Part shown: piece by piece, positions 11,341 to 22,254 of the stretch
How positions within the stretch are numbered: position 1 is the first letter of the stretch
How the letters are laid out: every line of letters starts with the position of its first letter
From: Mesotaenium endlicherianum
Taxonomy: Eukaryota; Streptophyta; Zygnematophyceae; Zygnematales; Mesotaeniaceae
Direction of reading: 5' to 3'
NCBI GenBank assembly: GCA_009602735.1
Contig: WELA01012113.1
Coordinates: forward strand, 178,715 to 242,714
DNA length: 64,000 nucleotides
Translations under genes and position numbers: made by a program
The notes under the pieces: model-generated
The model's input: only the letters and a program-made list of their open reading frames with translations
Database searches by the model: none
What the model was told of the DNA's origin: nothing

Positions 11341-12899
11341 TTTGTGTGCTTATAGGGAGTCCCTGTGTGTTTTTTTGTCAGGAAAACATTCTACATCTGC
11401 ATCCCCGTTCTCTAGTAGGGAACGCTCTGAGTGGCAGTATGTTACTTTTATAACTGACTTTAAGGGTTCCAAGGTGGGCAAGGTGAGGTGCAAGTTCCGT
11501 GACATGGAGACGTCGAGGGCGTGCACTCGAATCCGCCTCCACTTGGCTCAAATGAGGGAACGAGATATTGCTATACGTCCTAAGGTGGACCCAGATGTGA
11601 TTGAGCACTATGTGAAGGTCGTGCACGAAGATGATTTAGAGAAGATTTTGAAGCACAAGAATGCAGATGAGTTGCGCTGCATCAGGGAGTTGCGCCACAA
11701 AACTGCCATGTCTGATGTCTCTGCTGATGGTAATGGCATTGCTTTAGGTCCATTGAGTCAAGGTGGGAGTTAGTCTACTCTAGAGGCTGCTTTCAATACT
11801 AGCCATAGAGAATTTGTTGATCAAGCCATAGCTAGGTATTTCTTTGACAATGCATTGGCGTTCAATGTTGCCAATAGCTTATCTTATTCAGAAGCTTTTA
11901 GAGTTGTTGTCAGGGCTGGTCCTCGGTACATGCGTCCTAAAGTTGACCGCTTGAGAACTATTCTGCTGGACAAAAAAGCTGCTGTGACAGATAAACAAGT
12001 GGCACAATTCATCAAGAGGGTTGGAGTCAACAAGTTCACCATCACGTCAGACGGGTGGACCGACCACGCAAAGAGGCCACTCGTCAACTTCATGGCTGCT
12101 TCTCTTGAGGACGAGGTCTTCCTCAAGGCCGTCAACACTGAGAATATGACCAAGAGTGCTGCCTACCTTGCTACCTTGTTTCGCAAGGTAATTGACTAAC
12201 TTGGCGCTGACAACATCCTTCAGATTTGCACTGATTCAGCAGCAGTCTGCAAAGTTGCAGGTAAAGTACTTCTACACATTCTTTTTGTGAGTATGTATGA
12301 ATTATGATTCATGATGTGAACATGCTTCATACATGACAATGCTCATCTATTTTTAATTCTGTACTTCTTTGGACTTGCTGGTTTGTATGTGTGCTATATT
12401 TTATTTTGCAAAGTGTGAAGCTTGGTATGGCAGCCGCTTCTTCAATTGCTTTAACAAAGTACACTTATAAATTAGAATGCATGTTAGCAAGTAGTAATTT
12501 GATTTTAGATTTGTAAATAATATTATAGGATTTTGTATGTCATCATTCCATAATGCTTATTGCATTTTATCTTTTTCTCTATTGTGTTGCAGGCAAGCTT
12601 GTTGAAGTGGAGTACCCACACATTACATGGACCGCGTGCACTGCTCACGGTGTGGATCTTCTCTTGGAAGACATGGCCAAGGAAGCTTGGATCAAAGACC
12701 TGGTGGATCGAGGGAAGCAAATGGTTGTTTACATCCACAACCACCACAAATCTTTCGCCCTCTTTTGGAAGGAGTCATTTCTGGAGCTTAAAATGTGATG
12801 TCAGACTCGGTTCTTGACAAGCATTATCATGCTTGGTTGCCTTTTTGAAATAATGCTGTAGCCTGTGACCTTAGAGCTCTTATGTGTGTTTATTTGAGT

Positions 12900-13960
12900 T
12901 ATGGTGCTGGTTATGGTGCTCTTGTGTGGATGCTTTCATGCTTTTATTCTGATGCATTTATGGCTCATTTTAAGGGGCTGTCATGTGTGGTGTTTTGCGT
13001 GTTTCTTTAGGTGTTGTCAATTTTTCAACAGCCTTTGTTTGTGCTGGATTGGGTGCTGTTATGCCAATCTGCTGGCTGGTGGCATGCCTTTTTGTTTTTG
13101 GCATTTATGGCTGCTGTCACGAGGCTGGTGTGGCTGCTTAACTAGGTGTTGTCAACATCTTAGAAGTCTTTATTTGTGCTCTGGTAGGTGCTATTTTTGC
13201 CTCTCTGCTGGCCGCCTTCTTGCTACTTTTCTTAGTGGCATTTTTTACTTCTGTCATGAGGCTGCTTTGGCTGGCTCCTTAAGGCTGCTTTGGTTGCATT
13301 CTTAGGTTCTGTCACTCTTTTTGTAAGAGTCTTCATGTGTGCTTTATTGCCTGCTGTTTTATGCCTCTCTGCTGGCCGCTTTCATGTCTTTTTCTTTTTC
13401 GGCATTTATGGCTGCTATCTCGGGGCTGGTGTGGCTGCTTAAGTAGGTGCAGTCAGTATTTTAAGATTCTTTATTCGTGCTCTGTTGGGTGCTGTTTTTG
13501 CCTCATTGTCACCTGTTTTCATGCTATTTTCAATTGCCATTTGTGGCTGCTGTCTTGTGGCCTGGTTAGCCTCCTTCTTTATAGGTGCTATCAGTATTTT
13601 AGGAGTCTTTATTTGTGCTCTGGTGGATGTTGTGTTTGCCGCTGTGCTGGCTGCTTTCATTCTACCTTTATATAATCATTTGTGGCTGCTATTTTGGGGC
13701 TGATTTGCCTGCTTATTTGTGCTCTGTCGGGTGCTCTGTATGCCTCTCTGGTGCGCTTTTTTTTTAACTATTTTGGCTGCTGTCATGGGGCCGCTTTAGC
13801 GTCTTCTTAGATTCTGTCAATTTTTTTAGTCTTTATGTGTGCTCTTATGGCTGCTGTTTATGCTTCAATGCTGGCTGTTTTGATGCTTGTTATTCACCTG
13901 CATTGATGGCTGCTGTATGTATTATAAGTATTAGGTGGGTAGGGTGCTTTGCATTTAAAT
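12900..13960. repeat. Tandem satellite, about 135-bp unit, block 1
   Basis: The phrase AGTCTTTATTTGTGCTCTGGTGG followed by GCTGTTTTTGCCTCTCTGCTGGC and GGCATTTATGGCTGCTGTC recurs near 13160, 13325, 13463, 13600 and, decayed, 13700 and 13830, spaced mostly about 138 bp apart. It fills the space between two transposase exons. The hydrophobic reading frames across it are by-products of the T-rich unit. Confidence 0.75.
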
Positions 13961-15139
13961 TTTTTTGTGTTTATTATGCCCCTTGCTGGTGAAGCAGTCT
14001 TTGCAGGTGATGTTGCTACGGGATTCTTGGAAAGAACATGTGAGGGGGCTCAGTTCAGCACAAAAAAAGGCTGCAGTGGCAGTTGGTGGTGATGAAGATT
14101 TCTGGGACAAGGTGCAGGTGCTGCTGAAGGTAACCGAGAGGTTGGTGAAGCTTCTCCAAGGAGTTGACGACAACCAAGCTGCCATGGGTCTTGTGTACAA
14201 CTCGATGGTGGAGTTACAAGATTTCATCAAGGCGTTGGATGTGGACCTGGATGAGGAGCAGCTTGACAGGTTGGTAGAGATTGTCAAGGTCAAATGGGAT
14301 TTTTCCATACATCTTTGCATGCTGCTGGGTACATGCTCCACCCTCTCTTCCAGGATCATGAGCAGCATACCAATGAGGAGGTTATGAAGAGATGATACTC
14401 TAGTCTTCATAAAGTAGTTCCTGATGTGGAGGAGAAGGATATTATTAGAGAGCAGTATGAGCAGTACAAGGGGAGGGTGGGCTTCAATTTTAACAATCCT
14501 AAGGTAAACAAGGAAGCTGAGTCCAAGTCTTGACTTTTTTAGTGCCCAGCACTCCTCAAATGCAAAGCTTTGCAATTAAAGTTTTTGGTTTGGATCCTCT
14601 GCTAGCTCTTGTGAGAGGAATTGGTGTAAGTTTGATTTCATTCACAACAAAAAAAGAAATCGTCTTAAGCAGGCTCGAGCAGAGAAATTGGTGAAGGTTC
14701 ACTCGCACCAAAGGCTTATTGAAGAAATGGAAAGGGGAGGGGTTAAGAGAGCTCCAAACAGGCACATTGCACCAGTCTTTGAAGAACAACCTGATGCTGA
14801 GGTTTCTGAGGATCAGGGTATGTAGCCTCTACTTTGTAGGTGGGAGTCGAGATGAGAAGTGTCCTCCCCTTCTTTGTAGGTAGGCTCTAGGTTGCCGCTA
14901 TGTGGACCTTTAGATTTTTCTTAGCATAGAGTAGACATGATGCTTCCATTGCAAGCTCCTATATTGCCTTTCTTATGGTATATACTATCGAAGACAAATT
15001 TGAGTGTTCATTGCCCTATTTAATGCGTTACATTTTATTGTTATCGCTTTAAGATTGGAGTTGTAGTCACTAGTGTAGATTGCGTGAATTCTTGAGACAT
15101 TGAGTTATTTTGCATGTCCATCATTTGCATGCTTAACTT

Positions 15140-15950
15140 GTTATAATATTGAGTATTTTTGGAGTCTTTATTTGTGCTCTGGTGGGTGCTGTGTTTGCCT
15201 TTTTGCTGGCTACTTTCATGCTACTTTCTTTTTGGCATTTATGGGTGCTGTCTTGGGGCTGATTTGGATGCTTTTTTAGGTGCTGTCAATATTTGGGAAG
15301 TGTTTATTTGTGCCCTAGTGGGTGACGTTTTTCCCTGTCTTGCTGGCTGCTTTCATTCAACTTTTTAATTGGCATTTATGGCTGCTGTCTTGGGGCTGAT
15401 TTGGGTGCTTGTTTAGGTACTGTCAACATCTTAGGATTCTTTATTTGTGCTCTTTTGCATGCTGTGTTTGCCTCTCTGCTGGCTGCTTTAAAGCTTCTTT
15501 TTCTTTTGGCATATGTGGCTGCTGTCATGGGGCTACTTTGGTGCCTTCTTAGGTTCTACGAGTTTTTTAAGAGTCGTCGTGTGCTCTTTTGGCTGCTGTT
15601 TATGCCTCTCTGCTGGCTATTCAGATGCTTGTTTTTCTCCTGCATTTTCTCGCTGCTGTCTGGGGCTGATTTGCCTACTTATTTAGGTGCTGTCAGTATG
15701 TTAGGAGTCTTTATTTGTGCTCTATTGGGTGTTGTGTTTGCCTCGCTGCTGGCTGCTTTCAAACTTCTATTCTTGTTAGCATTTGCTGTCATGGGGCTGT
15801 TTTGGCTGCCTACTTAGGTTCTATCAATTTTTTAAGACTCATTATGTGTGCTCTTTTGGCTGCCGTTTATGCCTCTCTGCTGGCTGTTCTGATGCTTGTG
15901 TTTCTCCTGCATTTGTGGCTGCTGTAATTGGGCTATCATCCTTAATTTGT
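15140..15950. repeat. Tandem satellite, about 135-bp unit, block 2
   Basis: The same unit as block 1, with starts near 15160, 15297, 15430, 15567, 15700 and 15836 (spacing 133-137 bp). It lies downstream of the last transposase exon and inside the hAT 3' region. Six copies are recognisable, less decayed than in block 1. Confidence 0.78.
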
Positions 15951-16353
15951 TAGAATATTGTTCACTTCATATTAGTTGCAACTTGCACATATTACAATTT
16001 GGGTTGTAAACTTGTAACTTATCATTGGTCAATCACAAACCGCTGAAACTTACAAATTAGAGCAGCCCTATTGGAACATGACTTGTAACTTGTAAGTGCA
16101 CTATTTATCTGCCGTGCTATTTAAAGGTCACTGAATTTGTATTATGTACTCGATACCACTGTATAATACAACCCTGAAAAATAATAACTTCCCTGCAATG
16201 CCAGCAGTCATAAAATGACGCGAATCGACGCGGCTCTGTTTACTAAATTTATTAATTCACCTCTTATACGTATTTTGCAAATACGGCAAAATATGCCGCG
16301 TTATACGCCGCCAAAATACTAATACGTGAGTATTCCATGACTAGGGTCTGCCC

Positions 16354-16645
16354 CACCAGCTGCCAAGTCAGGCATCGCTGGCCGAGCAGCCACCGTGGCG
16401 AATGCCAAGTCAGGCGAGGCTGTGAGGAAAGGCCACCTCATCCATGGATCTGTGGTGAGGCTGCCACGACCTAAGCAGCCACCTCAGGCGACATAGGCTC
16501 TGAGGCCACATAAGCGTGCACGTTGATCAAAAAACTAAGCAGGCACGCGCGACCATCACGAGGCGTGCATGCATGCTAAGTGACGTCGAATAACTTAAGC
16601 TGTCACGAGGGACTACTTCAAAGACAACATGCATGCTAAACGCTG
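16354..16645 (+). mobile_element. Family F LTR fragment, right part
   Basis: Continues the LTR begun at 9573. The stretch CTAAGCAGGCACGCGCGACC followed by GTGCATGCATGCTAAGTGAC matches the opposite strand near 55650-55690 with few differences. The fragment is cut at about 16645, where A-related gag sequence begins. Confidence 0.65.
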
Positions 16646-17230
16646 TGCCTAAGCGTCTTCTTCAGCCTGCTGGGCTGCTACAGCAGCGAGATCCGCCGCC
16701 GCTTCCACGGCTTCTCTAGCCTCTCTGGCCACAAGTACTTCAGCATACGTGCAAGATTCCACATCTTCGTTTTCACCATGAATCTCTCTATTCTCATTAT
16801 CCTGACCCTCCATACCTCGAGAGTTGCTAGTATGAGACCGCGTCCTTACCATACAAAGAGAACTGTGACGAGAACTTTGATACCACTGAAATGAATGAAC
16901 TAACCAATAGGTGATTAATTAATTTATGAAGATCAAAATCTGAGTTTGTAAAAACCTCAATCACCAACTTGCAACACTGTCGTGCCTTACAGTGTCGGAC
17001 CCCTAGCACGTGCGTGGCTTCTCAGCACGTGTGCCTTCGACCTGGTTGACGTGTCGGTGCGTCGCTGCACGTGGGAATCGACCGAGTTGATCGTCCCTTA
17101 TACGTGTGTCGATGGCAGACTGGTTGGGGTTTGACTCGTTCCTGGTCTTCCTGCACTTGCATCACATGGTGGGGCATCCCACACTCAATGCTTCCCATGT
17201 TCAACCAGTTCCTCATTCAACACTTAGTAC
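16646..17230 (-). mobile_element. A-related Ty3/gypsy fragment: gag start, primer site, LTR part
   Basis: The minus strand reads MVRTRSHTSNSRGMEGQDNE and an Ala/Glu-rich continuation at 16649-16852, clearly related to the gag start of A1 and A2. Upstream of it, TGGTATCAAAG (16875-16885, minus) is a primer-binding site for initiator methionine tRNA, and an LTR begins at 16887 with TGAAATGAAT. The LTR diverges from the other A copies, so this is a separate subfamily. The right boundary is a guess. Only a remnant remains. Confidence 0.6.
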
Positions 17231-17316
17231 AAATTTTCAAAAACTTATCTCATCCTCAGCTTCCCTTACACCCCTCCCTTTCAGCTGATGCGTCCCTGTC
17301 TTTTTGCTAAAAGCCT

Positions 17317-18953
17317 CTATCTCCTGGCCCTGTGGCTGGGGATTTTAGGAAGGCTGTCAGGATATTCCCATCGTCCTGCCATAATCTCTTCTTCGCCAAT
17401 GCAGAAGGTGTGCCAACGCGCACTACACTTATCGCAAGTTACCATTGCTTCTTGATCATCCAGCACTTTGCAGCTGGCACAAGGTGTGGTTGGCACCAAT
17501 TCCTCGAGCACAGTCTTAACCGTAGGATCAATATTAGGCAAGTGGCACAGCGAGCAGTTTTGCACATGATCTTTTACCATCAGAACCTTCCAGTTCCAGC
17601 ACACCATTGTCGAACGCATGTTTTTCGCAAAAGATTACTGCACCTGAACTGGTGTCAATGGTGGTCTTGGTCCGGCGCTTGCGGTAGACGAAGTCTCCTT
17701 CCTGGATCTGCGTCATTTGCAGGCGGTAGCTCCCGTCTCGCGTCCTGGCGTAACGCTGTGTGTCTCTTTTCTGTGCGATTTTCGGATTGTCCAGGGCATC
17801 AGGCATCATGTGCTCAAATAACGTCTTGCGGCGTATCATGACCTTTAGCAGTTCATCAAGGTTGTCCAGGTCTTTCACCTGTTCAATCTCCTGCTTGATG
17901 CTGCTGGGCACAACTAGACTTCTGCTAAACAGAATTTGATAAGGCGAGTAATTCGCCAAAGCAGCCAGATCCCAATTACGCTTGTCATGCTCAAGGCAAA
18001 ATTTGCGCAAAGCATACTTAATGCTTTTGCACCATCCGTTTTGCTAGACCATCTGCTTGTGGGTGGTCCCTAGACGTAGTGCAATGGTCAATGAAGCATT
18101 TGTCCAAGAGTTTCTGAAAAGATCCTTGGAACTCAAACCCCTGGTCTGTCAGCACTTCTGCTGGAGCTCCATAACGTACAATCACACCGTTGAGAAGCGC
18201 TTCCGCGGTCCCCAAGCTTTCCTTAGCAGTTAGAGGTACAACCTCTATCCACTTAGAAAAATGCTTAATCATGACCATAATGTACTTGTTACCTCGCTTG
18301 GACAGCGATAGCTATCCTGCAAGATCGCAGCTCCAGCGGTAGCCTATGCCCATGATTGGCAGAGGTTGCAGGTATGGGTGTTGCTGTGTGAAACCAGCCT
18401 TAACGCGATCACAGCTTTTGCAGGCCTTGATCACATCCTCACGCTGCTGCTTCATGCCCCTCCACCAGTAAGATAGCTCCAGAAGACTATATGTCTATTT
18501 AACACCATAGTGTCCAGTATTCTTGTGCATTTCTTGCACCAGAGCTCGCCTTTTGGTGGGTTCTGGCACCAACTTCTCCTGACCAGTTTCTTCAATCTTG
18601 AAGAGGTTATTGCGTTTTCAGCAAAACCTTTTAGCTCGATGGCTCACCTGGTCCTTTTTTTTCACCGATTATCCTTCTATGTGGACTCCTGTCTTCAGCC
18701 AATGCATAGTGGCTTGATCTTTCCAAATCTCTGGACTGAACAGGGGTAGAGGCTCAGCTTATCCTGACGCTACCATTTTAGCCATTTCGGCCAGGCAGGC
18801 TGCCAATTCTGCTGGGCTGCTCGGATCTTCGTCTTCTCGAGCTCCCGTTCTGTCGTCTGCGGATGGGACCAAGTTCCTGCTGAGTCCATCGGCGTCATTG
18901 TTGAGTATACCTGCTCGATGTATCACTGTCATCTGCTACTCCTGGAGCTTAAG
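17317..18953 (-). mobile_element. Ty3/gypsy fragment D: RNase H end, integrase, PHD-like finger
   Basis: Fossil pol piece on the minus strand. From high to low coordinates: end of RNase H (VIHRAGILNNDADGLSRN), integrase zinc region (ACKSCDRVKAGF), integrase core (HFSKWIEVVPLTAKES; LTDQGFEFQGSF), a C-terminal integrase region (17534-18010), and at 17317-17619 a Cys/His cluster of PHD type (CASCKVLDDQEAMVTCDKC followed by RWHTFC). It shares the RWSxDLAG and SKWIE motifs with C, so the two are sister families. Broken in several places; no LTR was assigned to it. Confidence 0.75.
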
Positions 18954-19114
18954 TGAAATGAATCTTGCTTATTCAAGATTAACACATTTCATTTCAAATA
19001 TAAAAGATCAGAGATAGGTGGAAGCGTGTGAAATCAGGGAGCGATTTTCGCCCTTCCAATGAATTCCGTTTACTCATCTATAAGCCTTGACTCACTTATC
19101 GTAGTGTGCCATAG
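18954..19114 (-). repeat. Short LTR-like remnant
   Basis: Starts with TGAAATGAATC, the same terminal word as the A-type LTRs, then diverges. It sits between D and the lone A-type LTR. Perhaps a truncated LTR edge; weak. Confidence 0.3.
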
Positions 19115-19836
19115 TGAAATGAATTGACTTACCTAATAGGCGATTAACAATTAATAAAATTATTTATATCAACAAGTAATCTTTTTGGTATTTTTCCGTT
19201 AACTGGTTAAACGGCAAAAGGACAACACACTTGCAGTGAACAACACTCGTAAGTCAAATGCGAGTAAACTAGCATCAATAATGCAATCAGTAAAAGTCAT
19301 ACATAAGCAAGGTTAGAAGACAGTGCGTATCAATAACTTCTCGCCATGGATTCAGATCTCTCTCAGCAAGCTGTACAAGAGAGTTGGCCACGTTTTCGAA
19401 TGCCGAACCCGGGAGCAATATCTAGCATATGTACATGGAATGAGTTTACTGTTCAACGGCAAGTGCGATGGCACCGCCTACCCGGGAATTAACCACGCTG
19501 GCAGGACCTCGGTTAACCAAATCCACCGCCATCTCCCATCATCCCGAATCGCCATCCATCCTAAGGATGCCATCTGGCCATTCATACAGCACACCACACC
19601 TAGATGCATCTCTAGGCAGTTCGCTGCGACCGAGCACGGAAGTCAGCTCGCTGACAAAGAATGTGTCAGCGGGCTGACTTAAGCTGACTTCAGCCTGCTG
19701 CTTTTGGCTGAGTCATTATATTGATATTAAATAAATAATCCAGCAGACTGACTATTAACTAGAGTTCAGCAGGCTGAACTTAATAACTGTAATATTTAAA
19801 TGAATATTATATAAACCAGTATACTGATTCATCACA
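19115..19836 (-). repeat. Lone family A LTR
   Basis: About 722 bp, from TGAAATGAATTGACTTACC to GATTCATCACA, matching the reverse of the 720-bp LTRs of A1 along its length. It includes the TTAACTGGTTAAACGGCAAA region, the GGTTAACC block and the AGTTCAGC hairpin. The flanking 5-mers (CATAG, ATTCC) do not match, so this is not a clean solo LTR; one side was rearranged. Confidence 0.8.
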
Positions 19837-21517
19837 ATTCCTCCACAAGACCGACCACAAGAGCTTGGAGAAGTTTATGACGCAACCAACGTTGACACCA
19901 AGACAGGCAAGGTGGATGGAGTTTCTACAACAGTTCGACCACAAGATTGAGTATTTACCAGGGAAGATCAACCCTGCAGATGCTTTATCCAGAAGGTGTG
20001 ACCTTGCAGCTGTCTCGGTCATCAAGGAGAGTATGGACTTCAAGGAGAAACTTCAAAGAGGTTATGAGGAGGACCCAGAGTTTGCTGATGGTGGAGCAGC
20101 TGAGTCCAACTCGAGTATGCAAAAGAAGGACAGCATATGGTATTATGGTGATTCCAAGAGGGTGGTGGTACCTGACATCAAAGAGCTACAAGACTTACTA
20201 CTTGCGGAGCATCATGATTGCTTATATGCTGGACACTTTGGAAGCGAGAAGACGGCAAGCGTGCTGAAGCGAGAGTACTGTTTAAGAAATATGGACAAGG
20301 ACATCGAGGAGTGGATCAGGAGTTGCGATGCGTGCCAGAGAAACAAGACACCAAATCAAAAGAAGGGAGGTACATTGCAGCCCCTGCCTATTCCAGAGTA
20401 TCCTTGGGAGCAGATTGCTATGGACTTCATCATGTCTTTACCAGTCAGTGGTCAAGGGCACAATGCAGTTTGGGTTGTATCTGATAGACTCAGCAAGATG
20501 GCTCACTTCATTCCCATGAAGGCGACTTGTACGGCAGCAGATGTGGCACGGCTATTCTTTGATCATATTTTCAGGCTACATGGGTTGCCGAAGGTATTTG
20601 TTTCAGATCGGGATCCAAGGTTTACTAGCAACTTCTGGCGGTCATTGTTTACTTTGATGGGGACCAAGTTGAGTATGAGCACTACCTATCACTACTTATC
20701 ACCCTCAGACAGACGGGCAGAGTGAGAGGCTCAACGGAACTCTGCAAGAGGTGCTCAGGAGTTTCACTATGGAAGACCCTTCAGAGTGGGACAAGAAGCT
20801 ACCAGGGTTGGAGTTTGCCTACAACAACAACATGCAGGGATCCACCATGCAGTCACCATTCGCTATGGTTTATGGGCGAGAAGTATATCATCCAGGGAAC
20901 ATCTTGTTGGAGAAGGCCAAGGAGACTCAGGTTCTTACTACACAAGCTTTTATGGAGCAGATGGCCAAGACTTGGGACATGGCGAAGACGTGTATTCGGA
21001 AGGCACAGGAAGAGGAGGTCAAGCATGCTAACAAGCACAGGAGGGAAGTGACATTCCATATGGGCGACAAAGTACTCTTGTCCACAGAGAACCTACCTTT
21101 CACAGGCAAGAGGAAACTTCGGGCACGGTTTACAGGTCCCTTTGTAGTGCTCAAGCAGGTGAATCCAGTGGCCTACAAGTTGGAACTTCCTTCAGGATGG
21201 CGTATCCATGACGTGTTCCATGTCACTTGTCTGCGGCCATACGTTGACCCGAATGAAGGACATCCAGGACAACTACCTACACCGTCACCACCGGTCGAGA
21301 TCAATGATCTATTGGAGTATGAAGTGGAGGCAATTGTCGGCAATTGACGAGTCAACCGAGGTCAAAGATTTGTCCAAGAGTATCTGGTCAAGTGGAAAGG
21401 CTACCATGCGGACGACAACACTTGGGAGCCAGAGGCCAACTTGACTCGTTGTAAGAGTGAATTGAGACGTTATTTGCAGAATGCGTCGAGGACGTCGCAT
21501 CTTGAGGAGGGGGATGA
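19837..21517 (+). mobile_element. Ty3/gypsy chromovirus fragment E: pol 3' half with chromodomain
   Basis: Fossil pol piece. It opens in late RNase H (FDHKIEYLPGKINPADALSR), then shows the integrase zinc region (CDACQRNKTPNQKK), core (YPWEQIAMDFIMSLP; VFVSDRDPRFTSNFWRSL), the GPFVVLKQVNPVAYKL region and a chromodomain (LLEYEVEAI; YLVKWKGYHADDNTWEPE). A purine tract leads into the 3' LTR. The chromodomain marks it as a chromovirus. The 5' half is missing and about two breaks are visible. Confidence 0.8.
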
Positions 21518-22240
21518 TGTAAGGTCATAGGTTTACAAAGTGCATTTTTGAGTTTCATGAAAGTATGATTTGATTACACAGTTGTGTAGAGTGCATTTTT
21601 GTGGTCATTTTGATATAAAGTTCGTCAAATTTGGTCAAGTATTGAGAGAGTTACGGATTTCTGAAGTTTAATTAATTTTGAGGTCGGTTGACGACTGTCC
21701 TTAATTCGTGGTGAGCGCGACCGTCGGATTGACCGACAGCGTCGAGCGATCTGGCCCGTTAGAATGAACTCAAAACTTCACGTAAGTTCGGCTGACGCGG
21801 AGTGCCGACTAGGTCGATTTACCTAGAAGTTTCGGTTTAGCCTAGCGCGTCTAAGATAGAATATACTAGTAATGTCGATGCATGTATGTGGACGTCAATT
21901 CGGCCCGACACGTCAGATTAGACTGATCTGGCTAACTCACGAATATTCTGGAAGGGACGATTTGACGAACACTTAAGAAAATCCGTAGCTTCCTCCTAGA
22001 GAGGAGCACTTAGGCAGAAAATTATAAATAGGCATAACTTCTTTGTTTTTTAGGAGTTTTCACTTCGGTAAATTTCTACGGGTTTGTAATGACAAGGCCT
22101 TTCATCCTACATCATTTGTGAGCAGTTTCTTGCCACTCAAAATGTTGAGTAATTTTCCTAAGTTTTCTTAGTGATATGCCGCTGCACTCTTTAGTATGAT
22201 TGCAACTAGTTCCTTTCCTCGTGAGTTACTACGCTTCCAC
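21518..22240 (+). repeat. 3' LTR of element E
   Basis: Begins TGTAAGGTCATAGG right after the purine tract GGAGGGGGATGA. It has a TATA-like ATTATAAATAGG near 22020 where a promoter would lie. The end is approximate (a CA near 22240); fragment C sequence follows directly. Confidence 0.6.
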
Positions 22241-22254
22241 TCAGGCACTTGGCC

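Larger units (their letters stand above)
10279..14820 (+). pseudogene. hAT transposase (DUF659 and C-terminal regions), decayed
   Basis: Pieces in order. 10279-10404: acidic N-terminus beginning MLVKMGNRGNS, with a GTAAGT donor. About 11382-12240: after a TTTTTTTGTCAG acceptor, a degenerate BED-finger-like stretch (KVRCKFRDMETS), then DUF659 with the signatures VNKFTITSDGWTD and RPLVNFMAAS. About 12594-12798: YPHITWTACTAHGVDLLLED and IHNHHKSFALFWKE. 13996-14500: FWDKVQVLLKVTERLVKLL, then HAAGYMLHPLFQDH after a frameshift. About 14630-14825: KKRNRLKQARAEKLV and a stop. DUF659 followed by these blocks is diagnostic of a plant-type hAT transposase. Three internal stops (TAG near 11771, TAA near 12197, TGA near 14388) and one frameshift make it a pseudogene. 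Exon borders are inferred from frame and consensus only. Confidence 0.85.
9803..16345 (+). mobile_element. hAT DNA transposon, inactive
   Basis: A 6.5 kb element. Terminal inverted repeats: CCTAGTTATGGAA at the left and the complement of CCTAGTCATGGAA at the right. Flanking 8-mers GTCCGCAC (9795-9802) and GTCTGCCC (16346-16353) agree at six of eight positions, as expected for an old hAT 8-bp target duplication. Subterminal regions on both sides are dense in ACGTATT and GCCGTAT words, typical of hAT transposase-binding sites. It encodes a DUF659-type transposase in several exons and carries satellite blocks in its non-coding parts. It is inactive: in-frame stops in the coding exons near 11771, 12197 and 14388, and a frameshift near 14312. 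Confidence 0.85.

Noticed and set aside
10945-15927. Several hydrophobic frames that look like multi-pass membrane proteins (10945-11355, 12901-13675, 15159-15927)
   Set aside because: They are translations of the T/G-rich tandem satellite inside the hAT element; the repeats stay periodic across frames and no domain is visible.
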